From Acidobacteriota bacterium (GTDB lineage Bacteria; Acidobacteriota; Terriglobia; Terriglobales; Acidobacteriaceae): a stretch of 5,341 nucleotides of DNA. The DNA lies in contig QHVR01000301.1 in NCBI GenBank assembly GCA_003223595.1, positions 1-5,341 on the forward strand. Reading direction: 5' to 3'. Made by a program: the position numbers and the translations under genes. Position 1 is the stretch's first letter; every line of letters begins with the position of its first letter. Positions 1 through 4,565 of this stretch are shown here, one piece after another. The notes under the pieces are model-generated. The model was given only the letters and a program-made list of their open reading frames with translations. It searched no databases and had not been told where the DNA came from.

Positions 1-123
1 AGCAACTCGATGCACGCCAAACAGCCGTGCTCAAACTGCATGGTCGATGAAGACAGCTGCCTTTCGGCCCCGCCTTCCCCGCTCGACCCGACGATTACAA
101 CTGCCCCTACCACGTCTGAATGA
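1..123 (+). CDS. Possible 3' end of an unidentified gene (partial)
   Basis: This frame is open from the left edge to a TGA at 121-123 and gives about 40 residues. They include three cysteines in a C-x2-C-x6-C arrangement (CSNCMVDEDSC) and a Pro/Thr/Ser-rich tail ending TTAPTTSE. Third codon positions are fairly GC-rich, which weakly favours this frame. I do not recognise the protein. Against it, the minus strand is also open in the register that would continue past the left edge, and no terminator separates this tail from the convergent sigma gene. It could equally be non-coding. No function is proposed. Confidence 0.3.
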   Translation, partial: SNSMHAKQPCSNCMVDEDSCLSAPPSPLDPTITTAPTTSE

Positions 124-179
124 CTCCCTGAAAAACGAAATTGCAAACTGCTCTCGCTTGCCACGTACCATTGCTGTGT

Positions 180-851
180 CTAGAAGGCCAGCTTAGCCGC
201 ATTGCCGTTCTTGCTCGAGCGCCGGCGGATCTTCGTCTTGGGAAACAGCAGCGCACGCATCTTCAACTTCGCTTTGTGCAGCTGCGATTTCGAGTTGCCG
301 ATCGAGCAGTCCAGCAGCTGCGCAATCTCGTGATGCTGGTACCCTTCCACTTCGTGCAGGGCGAAGATGGTCCGGCATCCTTCTGGAAGTTCCTGCAGTG
401 CGCGACGCAGCGCAATGCGGTCCACCACACCCGAGAGTTCGGGATCCGCTTTTCCAAAATCACGATGCAGCGAGGGTGATTCCGAATTCACGGGTTCATC
501 CAGCGAAACTGTTGGAGGCGATTTGCGCCGGCGCAGCTTCATGAGCACCGTGTTCACCGCGACCCGGTACAGCCAGGTGGAAAAGGCTGCGTCCCCTCGG
601 AACGAACTCACCGTTCGGAATACCTGAAGGAATGCCTCCTGAGTCAGATCTTCGGCTTCGGCCACATCCTTCGTCATGAGGAGGCACACGGAGTAGACGC
701 GATTCTTGTGCTGCTGGAACAAAGTTGCAAACGCTTGCTCATCGCCTGCTTGCGCTCGCTTCACGAGGTTGGTCTGAGAATCGTCACGAGTTTTCGGTCC
801 GGACGCGGGGATGACATTCGCTTCTGTCGCAGGTATTGCACAGGTCGCCAC
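180..851 (-). CDS. ECF-type RNA polymerase sigma factor (sigma-70 family, RpoE-like)
   Basis: A 223-residue sigma factor that would direct RNA polymerase to a dedicated promoter set, typically for envelope or stress responses. Region 2 spans about residues 37-108, with the characteristic DVAEAEDLTQEAFLQVFR stretch (core binding and -10 recognition) followed by FSTWLYRVAVN. A variable linker follows at about 110-140. Region 4 (about 145-201) carries LPEGCRTIFALHEVEGYQHHEIA and a helix-turn-helix for -35 recognition. A basic tail (KTKIRRRSSK) extends past region 4, and about 30 residues precede region 2, so it is slightly longer than many ECF factors. The start is a GTG at 851, preceded by AAGGAG with 7-nt spacing; the next in-frame ATG lies inside region 2 and can be excluded. 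No zinc-finger anti-sigma gene is visible immediately downstream, where one is often found. The ECF group and its target genes cannot be assigned from sequence alone. Confidence 0.95.
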   Translation of the reverse strand: MATCAIPATEANVIPASGPKTRDDSQTNLVKRAQAGDEQAFATLFQQHKNRVYSVCLLMTKDVAEAEDLTQEAFLQVFRTVSSFRGDAAFSTWLYRVAVNTVLMKLRRRKSPPTVSLDEPVNSESPSLHRDFGKADPELSGVVDRIALRRALQELPEGCRTIFALHEVEGYQHHEIAQLLDCSIGNSKSQLHKAKLKMRALLFPKTKIRRRSSKNGNAAKLAF

Positions 852-858
852 GGTTTTT

Positions 859-864
859 CTCCTT
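859..864 (-). promoter_or_regulatory. Shine-Dalgarno site supporting the GTG start of the sigma gene
   Basis: The minus strand reads AAGGAG, 7 nt before the GTG at 851. The match and spacing are good, which supports the non-ATG start. The first bases of the site are also the end of a small hairpin (863-876). Confidence 0.8.
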
Positions 865-876
865 CAGGTCCCTGAA
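863..876 (-). promoter_or_regulatory. Small hairpin touching the sigma-gene ribosome binding site
   Basis: TTCAG and CTGAA form a 5-bp stem with a 4-base loop; a sixth G-C pair would leave only a 2-base loop. On the minus-strand transcript the 3' arm runs straight into GGAG of the Shine-Dalgarno sequence. It may modulate translation. The stem is short, so chance is possible. Confidence 0.35.
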
Positions 877-879
877 AGT

Positions 880-913
880 TGTTCGCCCTACAGAGCACAT
901 GTGGCGAACATGT
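880..913. promoter_or_regulatory. Nested inverted repeat and twin ACATGT palindromes upstream of the sigma gene
   Basis: TGTTCGCC (880-887) and GGCGAACA (903-910) form a perfect 8-bp inverted repeat around a 15-base centre. Inside and overlapping it, the hexamer palindrome ACATGT occurs twice (897-902 and 908-913) with centres 11 bp apart, about one helical turn. The first copy extends to the 8-bp palindrome CACATGTG. The cluster lies 29-62 bp before the sigma start codon, a suitable place for an operator or for secondary structure in the leader. The binding factor is unknown. Confidence 0.4.
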
Positions 914-928
914 ATGGAGAGTAGAAAA

Positions 929-945
929 AGGAGCGAATTCCTTCT
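929..945 (+). promoter_or_regulatory. Candidate shared element, copy 1 (upstream of the sigma gene)
   Basis: The plus strand reads AGGAGCGAATTCCTTCT, 78-94 bp before the sigma start codon. A near-identical element, AGGAGCAATTCCTTCT, lies on the minus strand at 3307-3322, upstream of the SYLF gene. The two differ by one inserted base. The core is an imperfect dyad, AGGA facing TCCT. It may be a shared operator, or it may be part of an ECF-like -35 (GGAATT on the sigma-gene strand). Neither is proven. Confidence 0.4.
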
Positions 946-1036
946 ATCGGGTCACATCTGTAAAGCCTTGCAGGAGACTCTGTAAGACCCCTTACTTCAT
1001 CTTGGAACGCGGTCGCAGGAATTTCTCCCCAAACAG

Positions 1037-1065
1037 CCAAAATCCGCGACCAGCGCGGATTTTGG
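1037..1065 (-). terminator. Terminator-like hairpin downstream of the TonB-family gene
   Basis: CCAAAATCCGCG and CGCGGATTTTGG form a perfect 12-bp stem around a 5-base loop, starting about 70 nt after the TonB-family stop codon. The AAAA and TTTT tracts sit inside the stem, so it resembles the bidirectional type of intrinsic terminator. The short U run is followed by GGCTGTTT, so efficiency is uncertain. Its position suggests the TonB-family gene and the sigma gene are transcribed separately although they share a strand. Confidence 0.55.
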
Positions 1066-1133
1066 GGGATCAGTGAGCGATCATGAACACTTCCACTGAG
1101 TTATAAGGACAGCAACCGATTGACATTCCGCAA

Positions 1134-2105
1134 TCAGTAGAGGTGAAATTCCACCTCTACGCTGATCTGCACGTCCACGGGTCTGCCATCTTTAAGAGCC
1201 GGGTTAAACTTCCAGTTTCGCACTGCGTCAATGGCTTTTTGATCCAGGCCGAACCCAAGTCCACGCACAACCCGAATGTCACGGGGATGACCAGCTGAGT
1301 CAACAATGAGCCAGAGAGTGCAGGTTCCTTGCTTCTTCGCCCGGCGCGCTTCTTCCGTGTACTGTGGATCAGGCGCCGACACGGCCGTAGGAGCAGAGAT
1401 GCCCCCACCTACCTTGTAGACTCCGCCACCGATGCCACCGCCACTGCCCGCGCCAATTCCAGGGCCATGGCCAACTCCCACGCCGCCGCCCGATCCCGAG
1501 CCGATACCTCCACCCGCACCAGTTCCGTTCGACGGAGGCGCTGCCGGCATGACTGTACTCGTCGCGGTACCCAATGTTGGCATGTGGTTCTCGGCCACAT
1601 GAACAGAAGGAGGCGCGACTACGGTCGGCTGCGCCGTAAGCTTCGGTGCCGGGTTTCGCATAACGATGGCAGGCGGAGTAATCTGTGGCTCCAGTGTAGC
1701 TTTGGGAGGCTGGCCCTTCGGAGCAGGAATGGGGTCGCGATCGCCGCCACCTCCGCCTCCACTAATCACCTTCTTGGCAACTGGCAAAGCATACGATTCC
1801 GGAGGGGGTGCAACCAGCGTCACAACCTGGCGCTCCTTGCGCTCGGTGATTTGATGACTGACAAAAATACCGCTGAGCAGCAGACCGATGACTGCAATGT
1901 GAATGATCGCGGAAACAGCCACACCGTTCGCGCGATAGTTGTTGTACTGTCCCCAGATTTGCTCCGGGGGGCGGCCGATCCGTGGCGCTCGATTAGCTGC
2001 CGCGCGCAAGGCTCGAGGATCGTTCGGTCGTGACGGGCCAACGACGCGGCCTGGCAGCTGAAAGTACGATTCATTGTTGTAGGCAGAATTTTGATGGCTC
2101 GACAT
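1134..2105 (-). CDS. TonB-family protein (energy transducer) with glycine-rich linker
   Basis: A 323-residue protein of the TonB family. Such proteins sit in the inner membrane, span the periplasm and pass proton-motive energy from ExbB/ExbD to outer-membrane receptors. The order is: a cytoplasmic N-terminus of about 60 polar and basic residues; one membrane segment at about 61-83 (VSAIIHIAVIGLLLSGIF); a periplasmic linker rich in Pro at about 99-170, with a run of six glycines at 116-121, and very rich in Gly at about 194-235; and a C-terminal TonB domain from about 243 to the end. That domain shows the usual PQYTEEARRAKKQG opening, then LIVDSAGHPRDIRVVRGLG, and AIDAVRNWKFNPALKDGRPV with a final beta strand VSVEVEF-like segment. 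The ATG at 2105 is preferred over the in-frame GTG 15 bp upstream, because AGGAG lies 5 nt before the ATG. No exbB, exbD or receptor gene is in the window, so the substrate is unknown. Confidence 0.92.
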   Translation of the reverse strand: MSSHQNSAYNNESYFQLPGRVVGPSRPNDPRALRAAANRAPRIGRPPEQIWGQYNNYRANGVAVSAIIHIAVIGLLLSGIFVSHQITERKERQVVTLVAPPPESYALPVAKKVISGGGGGGDRDPIPAPKGQPPKATLEPQITPPAIVMRNPAPKLTAQPTVVAPPSVHVAENHMPTLGTATSTVMPAAPPSNGTGAGGGIGSGSGGGVGVGHGPGIGAGSGGGIGGGVYKVGGGISAPTAVSAPDPQYTEEARRAKKQGTCTLWLIVDSAGHPRDIRVVRGLGFGLDQKAIDAVRNWKFNPALKDGRPVDVQISVEVEFHLY

Positions 2106-2110
2106 GACTG

Positions 2111-2115
2111 CTCCT
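2111..2115 (-). promoter_or_regulatory. Shine-Dalgarno site that fixes the TonB-family start
   Basis: The minus strand reads AGGAG, 5 nt before the ATG at 2105. An upstream GTG at 2120 would place this site inside the coding region and has no comparable site of its own, so the ATG is chosen. Confidence 0.75.
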
Positions 2116-2265
2116 GACACAGGTCCTGGTGCGGATCGATGCGCTGCAGGTTTTTTGCGCGGCGCTCACTTCTATGTCCGCTGCATGATTCTGTCTTCCT
2201 GCTTCACCCTGCATTGCTTGGTAAAACGTGCGGTGGGATCGAGGTGACTCTCACCACTCAAAGTC

Positions 2266-2290
2266 AAAAAAAGGGAGCCCTACAACCCTC
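2266..2290 (-). terminator. Weak intrinsic terminator candidate after the DUF3309 gene
   Basis: Just past the DUF3309 stop codon the minus strand has AGGG and CCCT separated by 10 bases, followed directly by seven Ts. The T tract is convincing but the stem is only 4 bp, so this is a weak candidate. It would end the SYLF-DUF3309 transcript before the TonB-family gene. Confidence 0.3.
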
Positions 2291-2293
2291 ACA

Positions 2294-2446
2294 TCAAAGC
2301 CGTCCCGCCAGAAGCAGGATGATCACAATAACCACGATCAATCCCAGTCCTCCGCTTGGGTAATACCCCCACGCCCGGCTGTACGGCCACGTGGGCAGCG
2401 CGCCGAGCAACAGCAAAATCAGAACCACCAGAAGAATTGTGTACAT
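2294..2446 (-). CDS. DUF3309 family small membrane protein
   Basis: This 50-residue protein matches the DUF3309 pattern as I know it: a hydrophobic first helix (TILLVVLILLLLGA, about 3-16), the conserved centre LPTWPYSRAWGYYPSGGLG (about 17-35), and a second hydrophobic helix (LIVVIVIILLLAG, about 36-48). It is therefore a two-helix hairpin in the inner membrane with an aromatic, glycine-rich turn. The family has no established biochemical function. AGAGAGG precedes the ATG by 5 nt. The gene begins 43 bp after the SYLF stop on the same strand, so the two are probably co-transcribed. It is easily missed because of its length. Confidence 0.88.
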   Translation of the reverse strand: MYTILLVVLILLLLGALPTWPYSRAWGYYPSGGLGLIVVIVIILLLAGRL

Positions 2447-2461
2447 AGAAACCTCTCTGTT

Positions 2462-2474
2462 GGAGTCGGACTCC
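2462..2474 (-). promoter_or_regulatory. Small hairpin just upstream of the DUF3309 ribosome binding site
   Basis: GGAGT and ACTCC form a perfect 5-bp stem with a 3-base loop in the 43-bp gap between the SYLF stop and the DUF3309 start. On the transcript it ends 4 nt before GAGAGG. It has no T tract, so it is not an obvious terminator. It could set relative expression of the two genes. Confidence 0.4.
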
Positions 2475-2489
2475 TATTTACCAATAACC

Positions 2490-3248
2490 CTACTTCGAAG
2501 CGGACAATGTTCCCGAATTTTGCTGGTTCTTGCTTGATTCCTTGCTTTGTGCCGAATACTTTCTGACCGCTGCTAAAAATGGCTCGCTCGAAGCCGTTGG
2601 TTCCACCCCGCCGTGAAGAATGTCGGCGAACGGAACAAATTTGCCGTACAGCAGCCGAGTCTCGTCCTTGTCCTGCGTCAGCGCGGCGCCACTGAGGTCA
2701 ACGCCGGCGAATAAGCCGCGTGCCCGAGAATAGGTGAGAACTTCAGACCGCATTTTGATGTCGGTGTCAGCACCAGCATCCCGACCGATCGGTCCTGCTG
2801 CTGCGGAAGCATCGGCCCCGAGCTTGAACTTGCTCGCCAGCAGATGATCCATACCCTCCTGGTTCATGACGACCATGACCAGGTCCACCGCTTGACCCCC
2901 AAGTTGAAGGCCCCAACTGCCGCCGGTAATAGTGATCGGGGCAGGAGCGCTCCAGCCATTGGCTGTACGGCATGTAGCTACGCCCTTACCATGGTTACCG
3001 CCAAAGCCGATCGCAATTTTCACCATTGATGGGATTACGGCAAGGCACTTCGCTTTACTCATTACCTTGTCGGGGATTGCTTTGTCGGGAGTCGCCATGA
3101 TCTCGTTCAACACTTTCGCCGAGGCATCAATCCGCTTGGTGATGTCGGATTTGTTGCTGTCATCGGCGGCCCAGCTCGCTCCCAATAGCAGTGAGCAAAT
3201 GCTGCCTGCCAGGAGACATCGCAGCCCTACGGAAAGAGTTCGTCGCAT
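2490..3248 (-). CDS. Secreted SYLF (YSC84-like) lipid-binding domain protein
   Basis: A 252-residue protein with a signal peptide: basic start MRRT, hydrophobic core to about residue 24, and an SWA/A cleavage site at about 27-28. It should act in the periplasm or at the outer membrane. The rest is the SYLF domain, known from the eukaryotic phosphoinositide-binding proteins SH3YL1 and Ysc84. Recognisable parts are the N-terminal helix (ITKRIDASAKVLNEIMA), CLAVIPSMVKIAIGFGGNHGKG at about 68-89 with the glycine loop, the strand ITITGGSWGLQLGGQAVD, LGADASAAAGPIGRD, and LTYSRARGLFAGVDLSGAAL at about 171-190. The C-terminal 25 residues are polar and low-complexity. Bacterial SYLF proteins are widespread, but their ligand is not settled. 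The ATG has GAGGA 4 nt upstream. Its neighbours are DUF3309 downstream and, divergently, DUF1328. Confidence 0.92.
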   Translation of the reverse strand: MRRTLSVGLRCLLAGSICSLLLGASWAADDSNKSDITKRIDASAKVLNEIMATPDKAIPDKVMSKAKCLAVIPSMVKIAIGFGGNHGKGVATCRTANGWSAPAPITITGGSWGLQLGGQAVDLVMVVMNQEGMDHLLASKFKLGADASAAAGPIGRDAGADTDIKMRSEVLTYSRARGLFAGVDLSGAALTQDKDETRLLYGKFVPFADILHGGVEPTASSEPFLAAVRKYSAQSKESSKNQQNSGTLSASK

Positions 3249-3261
3249 GTTGTCCTCGTTG

Positions 3262-3280
3262 GTGTTCCGCCGGGGAACAC
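3262..3280 (-). promoter_or_regulatory. Hairpin in the SYLF leader next to its ribosome binding site
   Basis: GTGTTCC and GGAACAC form a perfect 7-bp stem around a 5-base loop. On the minus-strand transcript it ends 4 nt before GAGGA, the Shine-Dalgarno site of the SYLF gene. It could be a DNA operator or an mRNA structure controlling translation or stability. Confidence 0.45.
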
Positions 3281-3306
3281 TCCCTTGCCAGATAAAGCTA
3301 ACCTTG

Positions 3307-3322
3307 AGAAGGAATTGCTCCT
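3307..3322 (-). promoter_or_regulatory. Candidate shared element, copy 2 (upstream of the SYLF gene)
   Basis: The minus strand reads AGGAGCAATTCCTTCT, 59-74 bp before the SYLF start codon. It matches the element at 929-945 upstream of the sigma gene except for one missing base. A loosely -10-like TTTATC follows about 10 nt downstream on the same strand, so the element may overlap a promoter. Confidence 0.4.
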
Positions 3323-3575
3323 ATCCAGCGTAGGCAGTAAACAGGGGCAGAAGTTTCCCGATAGCCGGCGCTTAAAGTGTTTATGTAGCTCGGCATTGCG
3401 CTACCCCGCAAGGTCCAGTCGAGCTTTTGCGCTACTCAGGAAGCCTTGGCTGTCCTACATGAGTTACCTCGTTCCCCTAGCCGGCTGCAAGGAAAGATAC
3501 AGTTTTCACCCTATTTGAACGCCAATACGGACGGGCTAGTCTGCAATCTCTACTCGACACAACGCCCCCCAAGCG

Positions 3576-3605
3576 GGTGCCGGTCCTCTGGGACGGACCG
3601 GCACC
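3576..3605. promoter_or_regulatory. Strong GC-rich hairpin in the SYLF/DUF1328 gap
   Basis: GGTGCCGGTCC and GGACCGGCACC form a perfect 11-bp stem around the 8-base loop TCTGGGAC. No T run follows on either strand, so it is not a classical intrinsic terminator. It ends about 104 bp before the DUF1328 start codon. It could be a leader structure of that gene, an end-protecting mRNA structure or a copy of a dispersed genomic repeat. Confidence 0.5.
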
Positions 3606-3709
3606 TGCTCCTTCCTTCCGATACAGCCGCTCAGATTCAGGCATACACGGTTTATTCGATTTTCTCGTTGTGACTGTCTGTTTAACATGGCAGCCTTGGA
3701 GGAAAAGCT

Positions 3710-3880
3710 ATGCTTTACTGGTCGTTGGTATTTTTGGTCATCGCGATAATTGCCGGGGTATTGGGGTTCGCAGGGGTGGCGGTTGCCGCAGCCGGTATCG
3801 CCAAGCTGCTCTTCGTGATCTTCCTGATCCTGTTCCTGATCTCCCTGATCATGCACCTGGCGCGAGGACGCACGGTCTAG
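3710..3880 (+). CDS. DUF1328 (UPF0391, YtjA-like) small membrane protein
   Basis: This 56-residue protein shows the family pattern: MLYWSLVFLVIAIIAGVLGF at 1-20, then AGVAVAAAGIAKLLFVIFLI, and a second hydrophobic helix ending LISLIMHLARGRTV. It is two membrane helices joined by a small-residue, glycine and alanine-rich stretch, with a basic C-terminal end. It matches the E. coli YtjA type, whose function is not established. A strong GGAGG site lies 6-7 nt before the ATG. The gene is probably monocistronic: a strong terminator follows within 30 bp, and the next gene converges on it. Small DUF1328 genes are often found near BON-domain genes, as here. Confidence 0.93.
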   Translation: MLYWSLVFLVIAIIAGVLGFAGVAVAAAGIAKLLFVIFLILFLISLIMHLARGRTV

Positions 3881-3906
3881 AGATCCCGCGAGAACTGCGA
3901 AATACG

Positions 3907-3945
3907 ACAGCCTGCTTCCCGACAAGGAAGCAGGCTGTTTTTGTT
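3907..3945 (+). terminator. Intrinsic terminator of the DUF1328 gene
   Basis: ACAGCCTGCTTCC (3907-3919) and GGAAGCAGGCTGT (3926-3938) form a perfect 13-bp stem with a 6-base loop, followed by TTTTGTTG. It starts 27 bp after the stop codon. On the opposite strand the stem is followed by only a short T run, so it is at best a weak terminator for the convergent BON gene. Confidence 0.92.
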
Positions 3946-3958
3946 GCTATCCTGCCGG

Positions 3959-4501
3959 CTATCTCCTGGTGGTGGCTCTCTGCGTTTTTACGTCAAGCTC
4001 GTTGACGACCTCTTTCACGTTCGGGACGTTCTTGGCCAGCTTCTCTACTGAGGTTCGCTGGGCTTCGGAGGCCACATTGCCTTTCAGCGTCACCACCCCG
4101 TTCTTGACGTCGTAACGGACGTTATCTTTCAACCGGTGCTGTACCAGCATTGCGTCCAAATTCTTGTCGACGGCAGAGTCCAAGTCTGAATCGACTTTCC
4201 GCGCCGTTGACTGGTCGCCATTGGGACGCACACCGATCTCGTTGGAGACGACCTGATCGCCGGCAATGGAGTGCGCAATGGTCTCTGCACGCGACTTATC
4301 TGCATCCGTAGCCACGTCGCCGGTAAGACTGACGACTGCTTTCACTCTGTCCTGGCTGACTCTCACATTCTTCAGACCAGCTTGATCCAAGGCATGACGA
4401 ATGTCACTGCTTACATCGGGCGCTTGCTGCCGATTACATCCCAGGGGCAGCGTGATGACAAAAGCAATTAAACCGATTGCCACAGCCTTCATCGATTGCA
4501 T
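3959..4501 (-). CDS. BON-domain protein, two BON domains, probable lipoprotein
   Basis: A 180-residue exported protein. Residues 1-21 form a signal sequence (MKAVAIGLIAFVITLPLG) ending at Cys22, so lipid anchoring is likely. The lipobox is atypical, with Pro at -3 (LPLG|C). Two BON domains follow, at about 32-92 and 112-172. Each has a helix, a VxLTGDV or VTLKGNV strand-turn with the conserved glycine, a helix with acidic and basic residues (ADKSRAETIAHSIAG; EAQRTSVEKLAKNV), and a closing VxNEIGV or VVNELDV strand. BON domains are thought to bind phospholipid surfaces; the E. coli examples OsmY and DolP act in the periplasm under osmotic or envelope stress. The ATG at 4501 is chosen because AAAGGAG lies 4 nt upstream. 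An in-frame ATG at 4573 would add 24 residues before the signal sequence and lacks a good site. It converges with DUF1328. Confidence 0.92.
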   Translation of the reverse strand: MQSMKAVAIGLIAFVITLPLGCNRQQAPDVSSDIRHALDQAGLKNVRVSQDRVKAVVSLTGDVATDADKSRAETIAHSIAGDQVVSNEIGVRPNGDQSTARKVDSDLDSAVDKNLDAMLVQHRLKDNVRYDVKNGVVTLKGNVASEAQRTSVEKLAKNVPNVKEVVNELDVKTQRATTRR

Positions 4502-4505
4502 GACT

Positions 4506-4512
4506 CTCCTTT
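4506..4512 (-). promoter_or_regulatory. Shine-Dalgarno site that fixes the BON-protein start
   Basis: The minus strand reads AAAGGAG, 4 nt before the ATG at 4501. This strong match, together with the signal sequence beginning right after it, rules against the longer reading frame starting at 4573. Confidence 0.85.
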
Positions 4513-4515
4513 GAT

Positions 4516-4544
4516 CGGGACGGCCGGTCCGGCCTATGGTCCCG
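4516..4544 (-). promoter_or_regulatory. Stable two-step hairpin in the BON-gene leader
   Basis: CGGGAC pairs with GTCCCG, and inside it GGCCG pairs with CGGCC around a 3-base loop, giving 11 GC-rich base pairs with a 4-base bulge (TATG on the plus strand). On the transcript the structure ends 3 nt before AAAGGAG. No T tract follows, so it is more likely a leader structure or operator than a terminator. Confidence 0.5.
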
Positions 4545-4547
4545 ACG

Positions 4548-4565
4548 CATTGGCGATTGCCATTG
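4548..4565. promoter_or_regulatory. Imperfect dyad upstream of the BON gene
   Basis: CATTGGC and GCCATTG flank a 4-base centre, giving six pairs and one T-T mismatch. It lies directly upstream of the leader hairpin and could be an operator half-site pair. Support is weak. Confidence 0.2.

Larger units (their letters stand above)
852..1133. other. Intergenic region between the sigma and TonB-family genes
   Basis: This 282-bp gap must contain the promoter of the sigma gene and the 3' end of the TonB-family transcript. It holds the RBS and hairpin at 859-876, the nested repeats at 880-913, the shared element at 929-945, a small GTAAG/CTTAC hairpin at 982-995 and the terminator-like hairpin at 1037-1065. 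I could not settle on a convincing -35/-10 pair. A plus-strand reading frame across 879-1076 has no supporting features. Confidence 0.7.
3249..3709. other. Divergent intergenic region between the SYLF and DUF1328 genes
   Basis: This 461-bp gap holds no convincing gene on either strand. It contains the SYLF leader hairpin (3262-3280), the shared element (3307-3322), a 9-bp direct repeat TTGCGCTAC at 3396-3404 and 3427-3435, a possible two-step fold with GCTCG/CGAGC enclosing TTGCG/CGCAA (about 3388-3424), the octamer palindrome AGCCGGCT at 3479-3486 and the strong hairpin at 3576-3605. A weak promoter-like pair, TTGAAC and TAGTCT with a 16-bp spacer (about 3517-3544), points toward DUF1328. 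The length and structure leave room for a small RNA, but nothing proves one. Confidence 0.6.

Noticed and set aside
1..112. Minus-strand open frame at the left edge containing HGCLAC, considered as an anti-sigma zinc motif
   Set aside because: The spacing is H-x-C-x2-C, not the H-x3-C-x2-C of zinc-binding anti-sigma factors. No good start or ribosome binding site precedes it, and only a short piece is visible.
1329..2033. Long plus-strand reading frame (234 residues) inside the TonB-family gene
   Set aside because: It is antisense to a well-supported gene and its product is an arginine-rich, low-complexity string typical of a shadow of GC-rich coding sequence.
2106..2250. A minus-strand frame of about 47 residues starting near 2216 and running into the TonB-family start
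   Set aside because: It overlaps the TonB-family start out of frame, has no Shine-Dalgarno match and has no recognisable motif.
3262..3280. GTTC...GAAC symmetry before the SYLF gene, considered as a LexA box
   Set aside because: The half-sites are in the reverse order of GAAC-N4-GTTC and the spacing does not fit, so an SOS operator is not supported.
3536..4005. Reading frames on both strands overlapping the DUF1328 gene
   Set aside because: They overlap a clear DUF1328 gene and its terminator, have no recognisable domain and lack ribosome binding sites.
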